NCBI GenBank assembly: GCA_964606065.1 | Contig: CAZSEX010000004.1 | Span: 28,623-92,622, forward strand | Direction: 5' to 3' | Length of the DNA: 64,000 nt | Origin: JAFGHJ01 sp964606065 | GTDB lineage: Bacteria > Hydrothermota > UBA3072 | In this document: positions 35,870 through 44,453 of the stretch, in pieces | Numbering within the stretch: position 1 is the first letter of the stretch | Layout of the letters: each line of letters opens with the position of its first letter | The notes under the pieces: model-generated | Told to the model about the DNA's origin: nothing | Database searches by the model: none | Seen by the model: only the letters and a program-made list of their open reading frames with translations | Made by a program: the position numbers and the translations under genes

Positions 35870-36985
35870 ATGTTTAGAGTAGGTTTTGTGGGTTGGAGGG
35901 GAATGGTTGGGTCTGTTTTGATGCAAAGAATGAAAGAAGAAGATGCTTTTAAAGGGTTCGAACCTTTATTTTTTTCTACTTCACAGGTAGGCCAGGATGG
36001 TCCTGAAATAGGTCTTGAAATACCAAAACTTCAGGATGCTTTTGATTTAAGTATTCTTTCTGAATTGGATATTATTGTAAGCTGCCAGGGTGGTGATTAT
36101 ACCGGTAAGGTTTATCCGGAACTGCGAAAAAACAGCTGGCAGGGTTACTGGATAGATTCATCCTCGAAACTCCGAATGGACGAAAATTCCGTTATAGTGC
36201 TCGACCCTGTGAACAGGAAAGTTATAGATAATGCCCTTTCTTCGGGAATACGTTCTTATATAGGCGGTAATTGTACTGTTAGTCTTATGCTTATGGCTCT
36301 TTCCGGTCTTTTTGAAAACGATTGTGTAGAATGGATTTCTTCTATGACCTATCAGGCAGCTTCGGGTGCGGGAGCTAAAAAAATGATAGAACTTGTAAAA
36401 CAGATCGTTTCGTTGAGCGATTCCGTAAAGGATTTAATCGAAAATCCTGCGATTGCCGCGCTCGAACTGGATTCCGTTATGGCCCGGAAATTGCGTAAAG
36501 ATGATTTACCTGTAGATGAGTTTAAGGTTCCTCTTGCTGCCAGTTTAATACCCTGGATAGATTCCGCCAGAAGTAATGGTCAAACCAGAGAGGAATGGAA
36601 AGGTATGGCAGAGGCCAATAAAATATTGCGGACCGAGAAAAAGATTCCCATAGATGGTATCTGTGTCCGTATTGGTGCCATGAGATGTCACTCGCAGGCT
36701 TTTACTATTAAATTAAGCAGGGATATTCCTCTGGATGAAATAGAGGGTATGCTGGGTGAGGCTCATCAGTGGGTAAAGGCAATACCAAATACTTATGAAG
36801 ACACCATTTCAGAACTTACTCCGGCTGCGGTATCGGGTGGTTTAATTGTTCCTGTGGGTCGTATAAGGAAGATGAACATCGGTCCCGAGTACCTCACCTG
36901 CTTTAGTGTGGGTGACCAGCTTCTGTGGGGTGCTGCGGAGCCCATCTGGCGAATGCTCAGAATCGTTCTCGAATATCTTGGGTAG
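35870..36985 (+). CDS. asd: Aspartate-semialdehyde dehydrogenase
   Basis: A 371-residue NADPH-dependent enzyme that reduces aspartyl phosphate to aspartate semialdehyde, the branch point to lysine, diaminopimelate, threonine and methionine. It begins with the nucleotide-binding GFVGWRGMVGSVLMQRM, has the catalytic Cys135 in IGGNCTVSLML, and MTYQAASGAGA follows. The length and these blocks match the Gram-negative (E. coli-type) form. Standing divergent from metE, it shares the methionine theme. AAGGAGGCGATTTTA precedes the start. No clear terminator is seen in the 56 bases before the converging flippase-like gene. Confidence 0.96.
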   Translation: MFRVGFVGWRGMVGSVLMQRMKEEDAFKGFEPLFFSTSQVGQDGPEIGLEIPKLQDAFDLSILSELDIIVSCQGGDYTGKVYPELRKNSWQGYWIDSSSKLRMDENSVIVLDPVNRKVIDNALSSGIRSYIGGNCTVSLMLMALSGLFENDCVEWISSMTYQAASGAGAKKMIELVKQIVSLSDSVKDLIENPAIAALELDSVMARKLRKDDLPVDEFKVPLAASLIPWIDSARSNGQTREEWKGMAEANKILRTEKKIPIDGICVRIGAMRCHSQAFTIKLSRDIPLDEIEGMLGEAHQWVKAIPNTYEDTISELTPAAVSGGLIVPVGRIRKMNIGPEYLTCFSVGDQLLWGAAEPIWRMLRIVLEYLG

Positions 36986-37041
36986 GTAACTGTTAAACAG
37001 AAAAAATTTAAACCCCCATCGGATTAATTCACATACAAGGA

Positions 37042-38004
37042 TCACTTTGCTTTTTGAATCTCGAGTTTTTTGCGGTTTTCGCGTGAGAGGAATATGAAAA
37101 CAATACCCCCTATGCAGCTCGTTATAACGGAGGAGAAAAAGAAAACGAGAGACAACGACATAGCCTGTCCTTCATTTATACCGGTGGAAGAAAGGAAATA
37201 AACGTAAGCCGCTTCTCTTAAACCTAAACCGTTAATGGTTAAAGGAATCAAGCTTATCACAGTTATAATGGGTATATATGTAATCAAAGCGAAGATAGGG
37301 ATCGAGTTTGATAATCCTCTGGCTATGAGGTAATTAATTATGATTATAATCGTCTGAACAAGGACCGAGTAGCCTATTCCAATCAATAATATTCTTTTTT
37401 TGTTTTTATATATTTTAAACGCTCTATAAAATTTCCTCATGGAATCGCCTAAATTGAAAAGTTTGATTGATAATAATTTTTCTTTTAACCATGCGATTTT
37501 TAAAGAAATGAAGAAATAATATATCATTATGGTTATTAAAATTAGTCCTGTATAAAGAATAGAAAATTTTGCAAACTTTACTTGTCCCGAAAATACAGCT
37601 AAAATTCCTATTGTCATCATTCCTATCATTCCGAGAATCCTCTCCATTATGGATGTACCCAGCGCTTTTTCAAAATTTTCTTTTCCACCAGCATATGCAG
37701 ACCGGACCAAATCCATTCCCAAACCGCTTGGCAGGAAATTATTAAAGAAAAAGGAAACAAGTATGTATAAATAGCTCTTAGAACGGGAAATGTCTATTTT
37801 TTGAGCTTTAAGCAGGAAATTCCAGCGCAATGAAAAGATTAAATAATAAAGAAGAAAAAAAAGGATGATTATAATAAAGTAAAAAATATTTAAGTTTTTT
37901 ATATTCTGTATTACTTCATTTAGGGGTACTTTTGTTTTAAAAAGATAATAGAAAAGTCCGATTGTTATCAGAAGTTTCAGGGTTTCTACGCTTATTTTTT
38001 TCAT
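37042..38004 (-). CDS. Flippase-like integral membrane protein (lysylphosphatidylglycerol synthase TM / UPF0104 family)
   Basis: A 320-residue protein with about eight membrane segments, of the YbhN/AglD/MprF-N family. Family marks are FFNNFLPSGLGMDLVRSAY (about 90-108), the ERILGMIGM segment near 125, and GLGLREAAYVYFLSSTGI near 259 with the conserved G-x-x-E-A. Relatives move or help transfer lipids or lipid-linked sugars across the inner membrane; the substrate here is unknown. The last residues are basic. The ATG is only 6 bases after a predicted -10 box and has no ribosome binding site. Confidence 0.85.
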   Translation of the reverse strand: MKKISVETLKLLITIGLFYYLFKTKVPLNEVIQNIKNLNIFYFIIIILFFLLYYLIFSLRWNFLLKAQKIDISRSKSYLYILVSFFFNNFLPSGLGMDLVRSAYAGGKENFEKALGTSIMERILGMIGMMTIGILAVFSGQVKFAKFSILYTGLILITIMIYYFFISLKIAWLKEKLLSIKLFNLGDSMRKFYRAFKIYKNKKRILLIGIGYSVLVQTIIIIINYLIARGLSNSIPIFALITYIPIITVISLIPLTINGLGLREAAYVYFLSSTGINEGQAMSLSLVFFFSSVITSCIGGIVFIFLSRENRKKLEIQKAK

Positions 38005-38010
38005 ATCTTT

Positions 38011-38038
38011 AAGATATTAATATGGGTGAGAATGTCAA
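38011..38038 (-). promoter_or_regulatory. Promoter of the flippase-like gene, probably leaderless
   Basis: On the minus strand TTGACA (38033-38038) and TATCTT (38011-38016) are 16 bases apart; the ATG at 38004 begins 6 bases after the -10 box. Confidence 0.5.
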
Positions 38039-38050
38039 GATTTTAAACTC

Positions 38051-38077
38051 TTGACAATTAAGAGGTTTGTTGATAAT
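38051..38077 (+). promoter_or_regulatory. Promoter of the chemosensory operon
   Basis: TTGACA (38051-38056) is followed after 15 bases by GATAAT (38072-38077). The expected start of transcription (about 38084) leaves a leader of only about 12 bases before the ATG at 38096, with no Shine-Dalgarno. Confidence 0.45.
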
Positions 38078-38095
38078 TTAATAATAGATAAACGA

Positions 38096-41000
38096 ATGGA
38101 AGCGAACGATACGGTTAAAGAATATATAGATAAATTAGAGAATTTATCTAAAGATACGATATCTCTTTGGAATCGGCTTTCAAGCAAACAGATAGAATCA
38201 GCTGAAAAGTTAACGGAGATAAGGAAAATGTTAAAGAACTTATACGCTTCCATGTATGTTATTTACGAAGGCTCGGATTCTTTCAGGACAACCGTTAGGA
38301 AAAGTGAAGAATTATTGTCTTTTGGGCTTAGTTTAATAAATGAGGTTATGAATAGAATTCACTTATTCAATGACAGTACGGTTACTTTGAGCCAAAAATT
38401 GGATGATTTAATAAGTAAAAAGGAAGAAATCAACGCGATTGTTTCAAATCTACAGGAACTTAATGAAACTTCAGGAAATACTGCCCGAAACGCCGAAATT
38501 AAAGCTTATCAAGCCGGAACTTCAGGTAAAGGCTTTGAAGTCGTAGCCGAGGAGTTAGGTCGCTTAACAGGAAAATCGTTGGAAATTGTCGGTGAGATGG
38601 TAAAGAGACTTGAGTCTCTCAAGGAACGATCGAAAGAAGCCACGGATAGATTTAAAAACATTAGAGAAAACCTTTCTAATTTTATCGGAAACGCAGATGA
38701 TTTAAAACAAAGTTCTGACGGAGTGCGAGATAAAATTTCTCTCGTTATGGAAATTTCCGATAAGTTATTGAATTTACTTGACGATATCGACATCAAGAGA
38801 CGCGATGTTGAGGAAACAGCCAGCTTTTTACTTTCTTTCTCCAGAAATACTCTTTTGAAGTTAGGAGAAATAGACCTTCTCCTTGATCAAAGGGAAACCA
38901 TGATAGAAATTTTAAAAAACCACATCGATATTTTTAATTTCCTGGCAGAAAATGGTATGGGTTTTTTGCCTGAAAATATTTCGCAGATAGATTTTTCTTT
39001 GAAGAAAGTTGGCGACCTCGATCGATATAGCCAGCTTGGTGTCTTAACGTTAAATTCCGCTCCGATCCGTAGCAATTTTGATTTATCAGAATTAGATGGC
39101 ATGAGAAAAATGTTGGGTATGATAGGAAGAGAGATCGAGGGAGTAAAGGAAATTATTAAAGAAACCCGGTATCAGGCAAATCTATGTTTAAACAATATTA
39201 AGAATGTTCAAACTTTTATAGAAAAAGAAGCAAAAGGTATAGAAGAAGTAACAAATATGCAAGTAAATTTATCGAGGATTTCTTCTGGATTAGGTAGATT
39301 GGTTGAAAATGCGGTAGATTTTGCCGAGCAGTTGCGGGTAATTTCTCTTTACGGAAAAATAGAAGCCTCCAGAGTGCCGCGTGATATTAAAGGTCTTTCG
39401 GCAATTGTTGATGAAATGCGAAGTCTTTCCAGTGATTATTCTAAATTGGGCGATAAGTTGTGGCGGTTTTTTAAACCGGTCAATGATAATATCGAAGATT
39501 TAAGAAGGACGACACTGGCAATTAGTAATACTACAAGCAGATTGATGGATATTGTTAACGAGAGCCAAGTTGCGTTCCAGGAGAACAAAGATCAAATTGA
39601 AACACTGACGGACGTTTCTTCCGGTATTCGTCCCTTTATTGATAAACAGGAAGATGTTGTAGGGGAAATAAATAATTCCTTTAAATCTGTAATAGAAGCC
39701 TTGAAAGATTACAAAAAAGTAACTGATGAACTTGAAAAGAGACTTGATAGAGAGAGAAACCTGACTGAAAATCTCATGCAGGATCATAATTGGAAAGATT
39801 TGAACAATTTTGAAATTGTAAAAAAGGAAGAGGAGTCGATTTTAACTGTGTATTCCCGGGAAATTCCACGTTCTTTACATCCTTGTGGATTTGGAGAACC
39901 GGATGCGAGTGAAATTGTTTACCTTATGCATAGAGGACTTTTTGATTCGGATTTTTCGGGACGAGTTTATCCTTTAATAACGGAAAGATGGGAATTATCG
40001 GAAGATGCCAGAAATTGGGATTTTACGATAAGAAATGATGTTAAAAATCATAAAGGGAAGAAAATAGAATGCGAGGATATTAAATTTACACTTGAAAACT
40101 TGAAGGAAAAGGATAAAATAAAAGATTTATTGATGATTGATGAAATAGATATTAAGGGTAAATATTCCTTGTCTGTTAAATTAAACGGAATTAATATGTC
40201 CTTTCTTTCTAATTTAGCCAGAGTCACTTCATCGGTACTTACTAAAGATTACGACGAAGAAGGTATAGTTGGTATAGGACCATTTAAGTTGAAGAACATG
40301 GAAAAGGGAGAAAAAATAGTGGTAGAATCTTATCCGGATTATTTTGCCGGTAAACCTTATTTATCGAAAGTTATCTTTAGAACCGGGACGGATCCCGTAG
40401 AAGAGTTCAGAAACGGTTTAGTCGATGTGGCGAGAGTTTCCCCGGATAATATTTCCGCTATTAAAACTGACAGGGACCTGAGTAAAGATTTGTTTTCATC
40501 CCTTGGTTTAAATGTTAATTACCTCGGTTTCAACTTCAATATGAATGATCTTCCTTTTATGGATAAAAAAGTTCGGCAGGCGTTAAATTACGCGGTAGAT
40601 AGAGAAGCTATTATAGATGAGACTTCTTCGGGTTTTGGTGAAATCTTAAAAGGAATATTTCCAACAGGATTTGACACATATAAATCTACAGTAGAAAGGT
40701 ATGAATATAGTAAGGATATAGCAAAGAGATTGCTGTCCGAAGCGGGTTTTGACGGAGGTTTGCCCGGAACATACACTATTTCTGTTTATGATGCTCCTTG
40801 TATGGTTAAAAGAGCCGAGGTAATAAAGGAGACTTTTTCTCGTGTAGGTGTTAACTTGAAAATCGAAAAAAATCCCTGGGACAGGTTCATAAAGAAGGTT
40901 CGGGGAGGAAAGGTACAATTGTTCCTTACAAAATATTTTCCCGAAAGCACCGAAGTGGCTGACTATTTATATAATCTTTTTCATAGTTCTCGAGCCGGTA

Positions 41001-41242
41001 AGGAAAATCTAACGTTTTATTCAAACAAAGCTCTTGATGGCAAACTAAAAGAGGGACTTGAGGAAACGAATCCCATCAGAAGAAAGAAAATATATCAGGA
41101 AACTGAGAATTTAATATTGGAAGATGCCCCGCTGATTTTTTTGGTTCAGGATTTCAATTTTTTGTTGGTTAGTGATAGGGTTTTTGGTTTTAAAATGGGT
41201 CCGATGAATCGTTTTCATTATGAGTGGATTGGAGTTAAATAA
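38096..41242 (+). CDS. Soluble chemoreceptor-like protein fused to an SBP_bac_5 (oligopeptide-binding) domain
   Basis: A 1048-residue protein without signal peptide or membrane segment, hence cytoplasmic. Residues 1-570 are helical coiled coil with two chemoreceptor-like signalling tips. The first (about 123-160) reads NTARNAEIKAYQAGTSGKGF followed by EVVAEELGRL; the second (about 405-445) reads LRVISLYGKIEASR followed by LSAIVDEMRSLS. Both resemble the MCP tip NAAIEAARAGE...VVAEEVRKL, but the usual Glu and Arg contacts are changed (Lys and Gln in the first). Residues about 583-1048 are a full family 5 solute-binding fold: SLHPCGFGEPDASEIVYLMH, LITERWELSEDARNWDFTIR (in part), DVARVSPDNISAIK, VRQALNYAVDREAII and EAPLIFLVQ-like ends. 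A cytoplasmic SBP5 sensor is known in SgrR. The protein probably senses an intracellular ligand and feeds the CheW/CheA encoded next. A TTG start at 38051 is rejected because it is the -35 box. Confidence 0.85.
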   Translation: MEANDTVKEYIDKLENLSKDTISLWNRLSSKQIESAEKLTEIRKMLKNLYASMYVIYEGSDSFRTTVRKSEELLSFGLSLINEVMNRIHLFNDSTVTLSQKLDDLISKKEEINAIVSNLQELNETSGNTARNAEIKAYQAGTSGKGFEVVAEELGRLTGKSLEIVGEMVKRLESLKERSKEATDRFKNIRENLSNFIGNADDLKQSSDGVRDKISLVMEISDKLLNLLDDIDIKRRDVEETASFLLSFSRNTLLKLGEIDLLLDQRETMIEILKNHIDIFNFLAENGMGFLPENISQIDFSLKKVGDLDRYSQLGVLTLNSAPIRSNFDLSELDGMRKMLGMIGREIEGVKEIIKETRYQANLCLNNIKNVQTFIEKEAKGIEEVTNMQVNLSRISSGLGRLVENAVDFAEQLRVISLYGKIEASRVPRDIKGLSAIVDEMRSLSSDYSKLGDKLWRFFKPVNDNIEDLRRTTLAISNTTSRLMDIVNESQVAFQENKDQIETLTDVSSGIRPFIDKQEDVVGEINNSFKSVIEALKDYKKVTDELEKRLDRERNLTENLMQDHNWKDLNNFEIVKKEEESILTVYSREIPRSLHPCGFGEPDASEIVYLMHRGLFDSDFSGRVYPLITERWELSEDARNWDFTIRNDVKNHKGKKIECEDIKFTLENLKEKDKIKDLLMIDEIDIKGKYSLSVKLNGINMSFLSNLARVTSSVLTKDYDEEGIVGIGPFKLKNMEKGEKIVVESYPDYFAGKPYLSKVIFRTGTDPVEEFRNGLVDVARVSPDNISAIKTDRDLSKDLFSSLGLNVNYLGFNFNMNDLPFMDKKVRQALNYAVDREAIIDETSSGFGEILKGIFPTGFDTYKSTVERYEYSKDIAKRLLSEAGFDGGLPGTYTISVYDAPCMVKRAEVIKETFSRVGVNLKIEKNPWDRFIKKVRGGKVQLFLTKYFPESTEVADYLYNLFHSSRAGKENLTFYSNKALDGKLKEGLEETNPIRRKKIYQETENLILEDAPLIFLVQDFNFLLVSDRVFGFKMGPMNRFHYEWIGVK

Positions 41243-41643
41243 TGGAATTTTTGAGTTTTACTTTAGAAGATAAATTTTTTGGAGTACCGTTGGAAAATGT
41301 CAAAGAAATTGTTGAAGAAACGGGAATAACTCCAGTACCTTTGTCTGATGATTGTCTTGAAGGAGTAATGAACCTCCGTGGAGAGCCAGTTCCTGTGATA
41401 AATCTAAGAAAAAAAATACGACTGAAAGGTGCTTCGACATCAAGAGAAATTATACTCTGTCTGATAAATGGCGTGAAAATAGGTTTGAGACCTGATAGAG
41501 TTCTGGATATTCACCAGATTTCCGATCCGGAAATTAAAAAGGTGCCTTCCGGTTTAAAAGGAGAAATAGAATCGAAATATATGAAAGGAATTGTAAAATT
41601 GAAAGAAAAGTATATAATTATTGATATAAAAGAATTAATTTGA
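41242..41643 (+). CDS. cheW: CheW coupling protein
   Basis: A 133-residue CheW-domain protein that bridges receptor and CheA. The SH3-like fold is visible: LSFTLEDKFFGVPLENVKEIVE, then LEGVMNLRGEPVPVINLRKK (in part) and IKGIVKLKEKYIIIDIKEL. Its ATG shares one base with the stop of the receptor-like gene, so the two are co-translated and this CheW is surely its partner. CheY follows after 15 bases. Confidence 0.94.
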   Translation: MEFLSFTLEDKFFGVPLENVKEIVEETGITPVPLSDDCLEGVMNLRGEPVPVINLRKKIRLKGASTSREIILCLINGVKIGLRPDRVLDIHQISDPEIKKVPSGLKGEIESKYMKGIVKLKEKYIIIDIKELI

Positions 41644-41658
41644 TGTAAGGAGGAAAAA

Positions 41659-42024
41659 ATGAGCGCAAGGATTTTAGTAGTAGATGATGCAATATTTATG
41701 CGAAAGATGTTGGCGGACATACTTCAAAAAGGTGGTTATGAGATTTGTGATGAGGCGGGTAACGGTAATGAAGCTGTTCAGAAATACGAGAAGAATAAAC
41801 CGGATCTTGTTACAATGGATATAATAATGCCTGATATGAGCGGAATAGAGGCAATTAAAAAGATAAAAGAGTTAGATTCGGACGCTAAAATTGTTGTTGT
41901 AAGTGCGATGGGTCACCAGAGTCTGGTGGTCGAAGCTATCCAGGCCGGAGCAAAAGACTACGTAGTTAAACCTTTTCAACCTTCACGAGTTATAGAAGCG
42001 GTTCAGAGGGTTTTAAAATTGTAG
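41659..42024 (+). CDS. cheY: CheY-type single-domain response regulator
   Basis: A 121-residue receiver domain alone. The phosphoacceptor is D54 in VTMDIIMPD, with the acidic pair D9/D10 in VVDDA, S82 in VVSAMG and K104 in VVKPFQP. It closely resembles chemotaxis CheY of Firmicutes/Thermotoga type, which goes with CheC. Phosphorylated by the CheA encoded next, it would act on a flagellar motor or another target; no flagellar genes are in the window. AAGGAGGAAAAA precedes the start. Confidence 0.93.
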   Translation: MSARILVVDDAIFMRKMLADILQKGGYEICDEAGNGNEAVQKYEKNKPDLVTMDIIMPDMSGIEAIKKIKELDSDAKIVVVSAMGHQSLVVEAIQAGAKDYVVKPFQPSRVIEAVQRVLKL

Positions 42025-42033
42025 AATTGTTTT

Positions 42034-43839
42034 ATGGATGAACAGAGAAAAGAGTATATAAAACTATTTAAAGAAGAGAGCAGCGAATACTTAGATAAAC
42101 TGAATAAAATAATAGTTGAACTCGAGAAAAATCCTGGTAACAAGAAAATAATTGCGGAGGTTTACAGGATTTTTCACACTTTGAAAGGAATGGCAGCTTC
42201 ACTTGGTTATACTGAAATAGAAACCATTTCGCATGACCTTGAAGGAAAAATGGAAATTTTCAAAGAGGAGGAAAAAAGAAGTGTCGATTCGGAAGTCATC
42301 GATGAGGTTTTTAAGAGTATAGACAAAATAGAGAGTCTTTTAGAGGCACTGGAGATTTCAGGGGAAATCGGGGACAAGACGAAAGTGGAAGTTGGCAGCA
42401 TTCCTTATGTCGAAATTTTGCTTAAAGAGGATGTATCTCTTCCGGCTGCGAGAGCGGCCGTGATTATTCAAAGGATAGAAGAAAAGACAAAAATTAAGGG
42501 GCTGGATCCAACCTATGAGGAGATAAAATCCGGTAATATCGGAAGAATATTAAAGGTTCGTTGTTCCGAACCTGAAAAGATTATAGATTTAGTTGGTTCG
42601 TTTGACGAAGTTGAGGAGGTAAAACTCGCGGATAAAAAAAGCTCAGAAAAAACATCTTCAGCTGGTATAGAAGGGATAAGAGTCAACGTGAATATGCTGG
42701 ACAGAATGCAGAATCTCGTGGGTGAATTGGTGGTTACCACCTCTCAATTGTCGGAAATTATCAGAAGTTTTGGTGAGGAAAAATTTGAAGGGGTTCTTGA
42801 CCTTCACAATAGAAGCGTAAAAGAGTTACAGGAAGTTATTACCAAAGTAAGATTGGTTCCTCTATCGTTGATTTTCGATAAGTTTCCTCGATATGCCAGA
42901 GATTTAAGCAGAAAATTGGGGAAAGAAGTAAATATTGAGATTTTCGGAGCGGATATAGAAGTTGATCGATCTCTTCTTGAGGGTATCAGTGATCCATTGA
43001 TTCATCTTATTAGAAATTCGATTTCGCATGGCATTGAATTGCCGGAGGAAAGGGAGAAAATAGGTAAACACAGAGAAGGGAAAATAACTGTTTCGGCGAA
43101 AAGCATAAAGGGCGATATATTGATACAAATAAGTGATGACGGGAAGGGGATTGACGAAAAGGAAGTACTACTCGTTGCTTTCAAGAGAGGTTTGGTTGAG
43201 GAAGAAGAAATGGAATCACTTTCTAAAGCTGAAATACTAAGATTTTTATTTACGCCGGGATTTACCACTAAAGAAAAAGCGGATAAGGTTTCCGGACGGG
43301 GTGTCGGTCTGGATGTGGTCAGAAAACTTGTTCGCTCCGTAGGAGGGAGTGTAAATATAAACACAGAAAAAAACAGAGGTACTACAGTATCGATGAAGAT
43401 GCCTCTTTCGATGTCGATAATTAAAGTTTATCTGCTCGGTTTAAATAACCAATTGTTTGCATTACCGATGACTTTTGTGGATGAGACGTTAACAATTTCA
43501 AGAAATAGTATTTCATATCTTATGGGAAAAGAAGTAATGTTGCTTAGGAGAGAAATACTTCCGGTTTATCATCTTGCTCATATTCTGGGACAACCTTCTT
43601 CAAGTAACGGGAATCAGAATTCGCCGTGTGTTGTTATTGAGGTTGAGAATGATCGTTTCGCAATTGTAGGTGGAACTTTCAAAGGAAGTATGGAAGCAGT
43701 TGTCAAACCTTTGCCATCACCAATCGATAGAATTAAAGGGTACGTGGGTATTACGATGATAGGAGACGGAAGGCCTTGTCTAATTTTAGACTTGCCTGCT
43801 TTAAGGTATAGGAGGAGTTATGAAAATACAGGATCTTAA
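42034..43839 (+). CDS. cheA: Chemotaxis histidine kinase CheA
   Basis: A 601-residue kinase with the full CheA order: Hpt domain P1 (1-103) with phosphorylated H48 in IFHTLKGMAASLGY; P2-like response-regulator-binding domain about 125-195; dimerisation helices about 205-265 (MLDRMQNLVGELVVTTSQL); ATP-binding domain about 270-465 with HLIRNSISHGIE (N box), DDGKGID and GRGVGLDVVRKL (G boxes); CheW-like domain about 468-595. All key residues look intact. It reads the preceding receptor-like protein through CheW and phosphorylates CheY. The start at 42034 is 9 bases after the cheY stop with only a weak ribosome binding site, which suggests coupling. Confidence 0.95.
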   Translation: MDEQRKEYIKLFKEESSEYLDKLNKIIVELEKNPGNKKIIAEVYRIFHTLKGMAASLGYTEIETISHDLEGKMEIFKEEEKRSVDSEVIDEVFKSIDKIESLLEALEISGEIGDKTKVEVGSIPYVEILLKEDVSLPAARAAVIIQRIEEKTKIKGLDPTYEEIKSGNIGRILKVRCSEPEKIIDLVGSFDEVEEVKLADKKSSEKTSSAGIEGIRVNVNMLDRMQNLVGELVVTTSQLSEIIRSFGEEKFEGVLDLHNRSVKELQEVITKVRLVPLSLIFDKFPRYARDLSRKLGKEVNIEIFGADIEVDRSLLEGISDPLIHLIRNSISHGIELPEEREKIGKHREGKITVSAKSIKGDILIQISDDGKGIDEKEVLLVAFKRGLVEEEEMESLSKAEILRFLFTPGFTTKEKADKVSGRGVGLDVVRKLVRSVGGSVNINTEKNRGTTVSMKMPLSMSIIKVYLLGLNNQLFALPMTFVDETLTISRNSISYLMGKEVMLLRREILPVYHLAHILGQPSSSNGNQNSPCVVIEVENDRFAIVGGTFKGSMEAVVKPLPSPIDRIKGYVGITMIGDGRPCLILDLPALRYRRSYENTGS

Positions 43840-44437
43840 AGATTTACAATTGGATGGGATAAAAGAAGCCGCAAATATTGGGGGGGGGCACGCGGCTACA
43901 GCTTTGAGTCAGATGTTGAATAAACAAGTAGAAGTGAAAGTGCCGGAAATCGAGATTTTCCCCATTGAAAAGACATCAGAGATATTAAACCTGAAAGGTA
44001 GTATCGCTGTTGCAGCACTTACAAAATTTTTCGGTGACGCGACGGGGCGAAATCTTGTGGTGCTGGACGAGAAGGATGCGAAGCTTCTTGTGGGTATCTT
44101 ACTCGATAAAGAGATATCTGATTATTCGGAAATTGACGAGATGGGAGTTTCTTCTATCAAAGAAGTTGCTAATATCCTTTGTAGTTCCTATCTCAGCGCG
44201 ATTTCCGAGTTTCTTGGTTTAATGTTATTACCTTCGGTACCCATAATTGTTTGGGATGACTTTCGTTCGATAATTTCGAGCGCTTATCTGGAATTTACTG
44301 CCGGAGAAGAATTTGTCTTTTGCGTGAAAAGCATCTTTTATTTTAAGAATACCGATAGTCGATTAGAGGCTTTTCTTCTTTTGATACCAGATTCCGAAAG
44401 TTTGAATAATATCTTAAAAGCTATGAATCTCTTGTAA
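43820..44437 (+). CDS. cheC: CheC-type CheY-P phosphatase
   Basis: A 205-residue CheC/CheX/FliY-family protein with both active-site motifs (E-x-x-N): E16/N19 in KEAANIGGGHAA and E115/N118 in KEVANILCSS. It should remove phosphate from CheY. CheC often pairs with CheD, but no cheD, cheB or cheR is seen. The gene overlaps the end of cheA by 20 bases, with AGGAGGAG upstream. The Gly triplet after N19 is encoded by nine G in a row (43880-43888), so a one-base slip would break the protein. Confidence 0.9.
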   Translation: MKIQDLKDLQLDGIKEAANIGGGHAATALSQMLNKQVEVKVPEIEIFPIEKTSEILNLKGSIAVAALTKFFGDATGRNLVVLDEKDAKLLVGILLDKEISDYSEIDEMGVSSIKEVANILCSSYLSAISEFLGLMLLPSVPIIVWDDFRSIISSAYLEFTAGEEFVFCVKSIFYFKNTDSRLEAFLLLIPDSESLNNILKAMNLL

Positions 44438-44453
44438 AGATGATTGTTTGAAA

